NCBI RefSeq assembly: GCF_001076885.1
Contig: NZ_JVDT01000118.1
Location: forward strand, 1 to 64,000
DNA length: 64,000 nucleotides
Source of the DNA: Bacillus sp. 522_BSPC
GTDB taxonomy: Bacteria; Bacillota; Bacilli; Bacillales; Cytobacillaceae
Reading direction: 5' to 3'
The notes under the pieces were generated by a model, which saw only the letters and a program-made list of their open reading frames with translations, was not told the origin of the DNA and searched no databases. Numbering within the stretch: position 1 is the first letter of the stretch; each line of letters opens with the position of its first letter. A program made the position numbers and the translations under genes. Below, piece after piece: positions 62,758-64,000 of the stretch.

Positions 62758-64000
62758 ATGAATTTAGAGGTCGGACAAACATTTGACGGAAAATATTCTA
62801 TTTTGAGCATACTGGGAAAAGGTGGAATGGGAACAGTCTATAAGGCTCAAAATATAAAACTTGGTACATTATGGGCAATCAAGCAGGTCAATAAAAATTT
62901 GAATCAATCTATTGATTTGTTGGCCGAGCCAAATATTATGAAAAAACTAAACCATCCATCCCTGCCTCGGATATTTGACATCATTGAGAATGAGCATTAT
63001 TTATATATTGTCTTAGATTATGTGGAAGGTGTTTCTTTAGATAAAGAATTAAAAGCACTTGGCAGAATTCCTGAAAGAGATGTAGTTGAATGGGCAAAGC
63101 AAATTTGTGAAGTTTATATATACTTACATGAATATAGACCGAATCCAATTATCTATCGAGATATGAAACCATCTAACTTAATGAGAGTGCCAGATGGTTC
63201 GATTAAAGTAATTGACTTTGGGATTGCTCGAGAATATAAAGAGGAGTCTAGTACAGATACACAAAAACTAGGTACAGATGGTTATGCTGCCCCAGAACAA
63301 AGAGGAAAAGCACAAACGGATGAACGATCAGATATTTATAGTCTAGGTGTAACCCTATATCATCTAGTTACAGGATTAGGTCCTGCGGATATATTTGAAT
63401 TTAAGCCTATTAGACAAATTAATCCTTCCTTTTCGGAGGGATTAGAGGAAATATTAATTAAGACACTTCGTCCCAATCCTAATGATAGATATCAATCAGC
63501 AAAAGAATTATTATCTGATTTAAACAATATCGACAAATTGTCTTCAGCCTATAAATTAGAAAGAAGAAAAAGATTATTTATATCATTAAGTTTAGTAAGT
63601 AGCCTCTGCTTTTTTGTTCTGCTTACTTTTGGAGGATTCTCAGAAATAAAGGCATCTCAATTTGACGAATACAACGTTATGATAAAAGAAGGAAATAAAG
63701 CAATTGATGCATATCAATTTGCAGAAGCAGAGAAAGCTTTTAAAAAAGCCATAGAAAAACTTCCTGAAGAATCAGATGCTTATAAAGGGTTAGTAAAGAA
63801 TCTATATGTTCAAGGAAAATATAGTGATTCGATTAACTATGCTCAGAAAATCTTACCATTAATAAAAGAAGATAAGAGCATAGAATCGGAAATATATTAT
63901 TATATTGGTTCCGCTTATTTTGAAACCGAAGATTTTGATAAAGCAATTGAGTATTTGCAAAAAGCTAGTACACTTTCTCCAGAATATACTTTGTATCAAA
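62758..64000 (+). CDS. Transmembrane Ser/Thr protein kinase with TPR region (partial at window end)
   Basis: An open frame of at least 414 codons, running off the window. A Hanks-type kinase domain: GKGGMGTVYKAQ (P-loop), LWAIKQV (catalytic Lys), IIYRDMKPSNLM (HRD as YRD), VIDFGIAREYK (DFG) and GTDGYAAPEQR (activation end), residues 1-265. A membrane helix follows (about 278-300, LFISLSLVSSLCFFVLLTF), and then TPR-like repeats outside (GNKAIDAYQFAEAEKAFKKA, ESEIYYYIGSAYFETEDFDK). The extracellular part is TPR, not PASTA. It is encoded after the phosphatase and probably phosphorylates the FHA-linked proteins. ATG 62758 has GTTGAGGA upstream. Confidence 0.92.
   Translation, partial: MNLEVGQTFDGKYSILSILGKGGMGTVYKAQNIKLGTLWAIKQVNKNLNQSIDLLAEPNIMKKLNHPSLPRIFDIIENEHYLYIVLDYVEGVSLDKELKALGRIPERDVVEWAKQICEVYIYLHEYRPNPIIYRDMKPSNLMRVPDGSIKVIDFGIAREYKEESSTDTQKLGTDGYAAPEQRGKAQTDERSDIYSLGVTLYHLVTGLGPADIFEFKPIRQINPSFSEGLEEILIKTLRPNPNDRYQSAKELLSDLNNIDKLSSAYKLERRKRLFISLSLVSSLCFFVLLTFGGFSEIKASQFDEYNVMIKEGNKAIDAYQFAEAEKAFKKAIEKLPEESDAYKGLVKNLYVQGKYSDSINYAQKILPLIKEDKSIESEIYYYIGSAYFETEDFDKAIEYLQKASTLSPEYTLYQ

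Overview
The window is low-GC DNA from a spore-former-type Gram-positive bacterium of the Bacillales (Bacillus/Niallia-like Bacillaceae by gene content; the species cannot be fixed from this sequence). Support comes from AGGAGG-type ribosome sites, many TTG and GTG starts, Bacillus-style tyrosine-kinase exopolysaccharide (EPS) modules, a SinR-like repressor and an EAR-type RNA in the polysaccharide operon. No rRNA, tRNA or CRISPR array was seen.

Layout. 0-2.3 kb, minus strand: an MscS-family channel gene and a broken N-acetylmuramoyl-L-alanine amidase. 3.0-24.1 kb: EPS cluster I. It starts with a Wzz-like/tyrosine-kinase/CpsB-like trio whose kinase and phosphatase members have lost key residues. 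After an EAR-like RNA and a terminator come UDP-glucose dehydrogenase, a priming sugar transferase, glycosyltransferases, a polymerase-like protein, GDP-mannose dehydratase, a pyruvyltransferase, a flippase and two tandem GT4 paralogues. 24.1-33.1 kb: a lasso-peptide locus of the phosphorylated (paeninodin-like) kind. Unit 1 (PqqD-like B1, B2 protease, nucleotidyltransferase, ABC exporter, manC) continues the EPS operon. Unit 2 (cyclase, 45-aa precursor, HPr-kinase-like kinase, a second PqqD-like protein, a mini-SinR) has its own promoter. 33.5-50.6 kb: an SGNH-family protein gene on the minus strand, then EPS cluster II: intact Wzz/BY-kinase/CpsB trio, galU, a second priming transferase, O-acetyltransferase, flippase, polymerase, GlfT- and rhamnosyltransferase-like enzymes, the dTDP-rhamnose operon and UDP-galactopyranose mutase. 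50.6-54.9 kb: a ComM/YifB-type ATPase translationally coupled to a REP-associated (Y1/RAYT) transposase, in a field of repeats carrying the palindrome GTCACAGTGAC, plus a decayed second ComM-tail/transposase copy. 55.0-64.0 kb: a Ser/Thr-phosphorylation module with a TPR/InlB-repeat surface protein, a leucine-rich-repeat membrane protein, a double-FHA ABC transporter, a membrane FHA protein, a PP2C phosphatase and a transmembrane kinase that runs off the window.

How it may fit together. Four 16-bp GTTCTT-N4-AAGAAY palindromes plus one weaker copy lie in front of the EPS-I modulator genes, the EAR leader and the lasso cyclase. The best of them match the known SinR half-site GTTCTYT, and the last gene of lasso unit 2 encodes a SinR-type DNA-binding domain without the usual C-terminal domain. 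The simplest reading is a local regulator that ties matrix polysaccharide production to lasso-peptide production. The precursor has no Asp or Glu at core positions 7-9 under the usual cleavage rule (Asp is at 10), so its ring is unusual or its cleavage site is shifted. The 3' region resembles the mycobacterial Rv1747/PknF idea: a kinase and phosphatase controlling an FHA-ABC transporter through phospho-threonine motifs.
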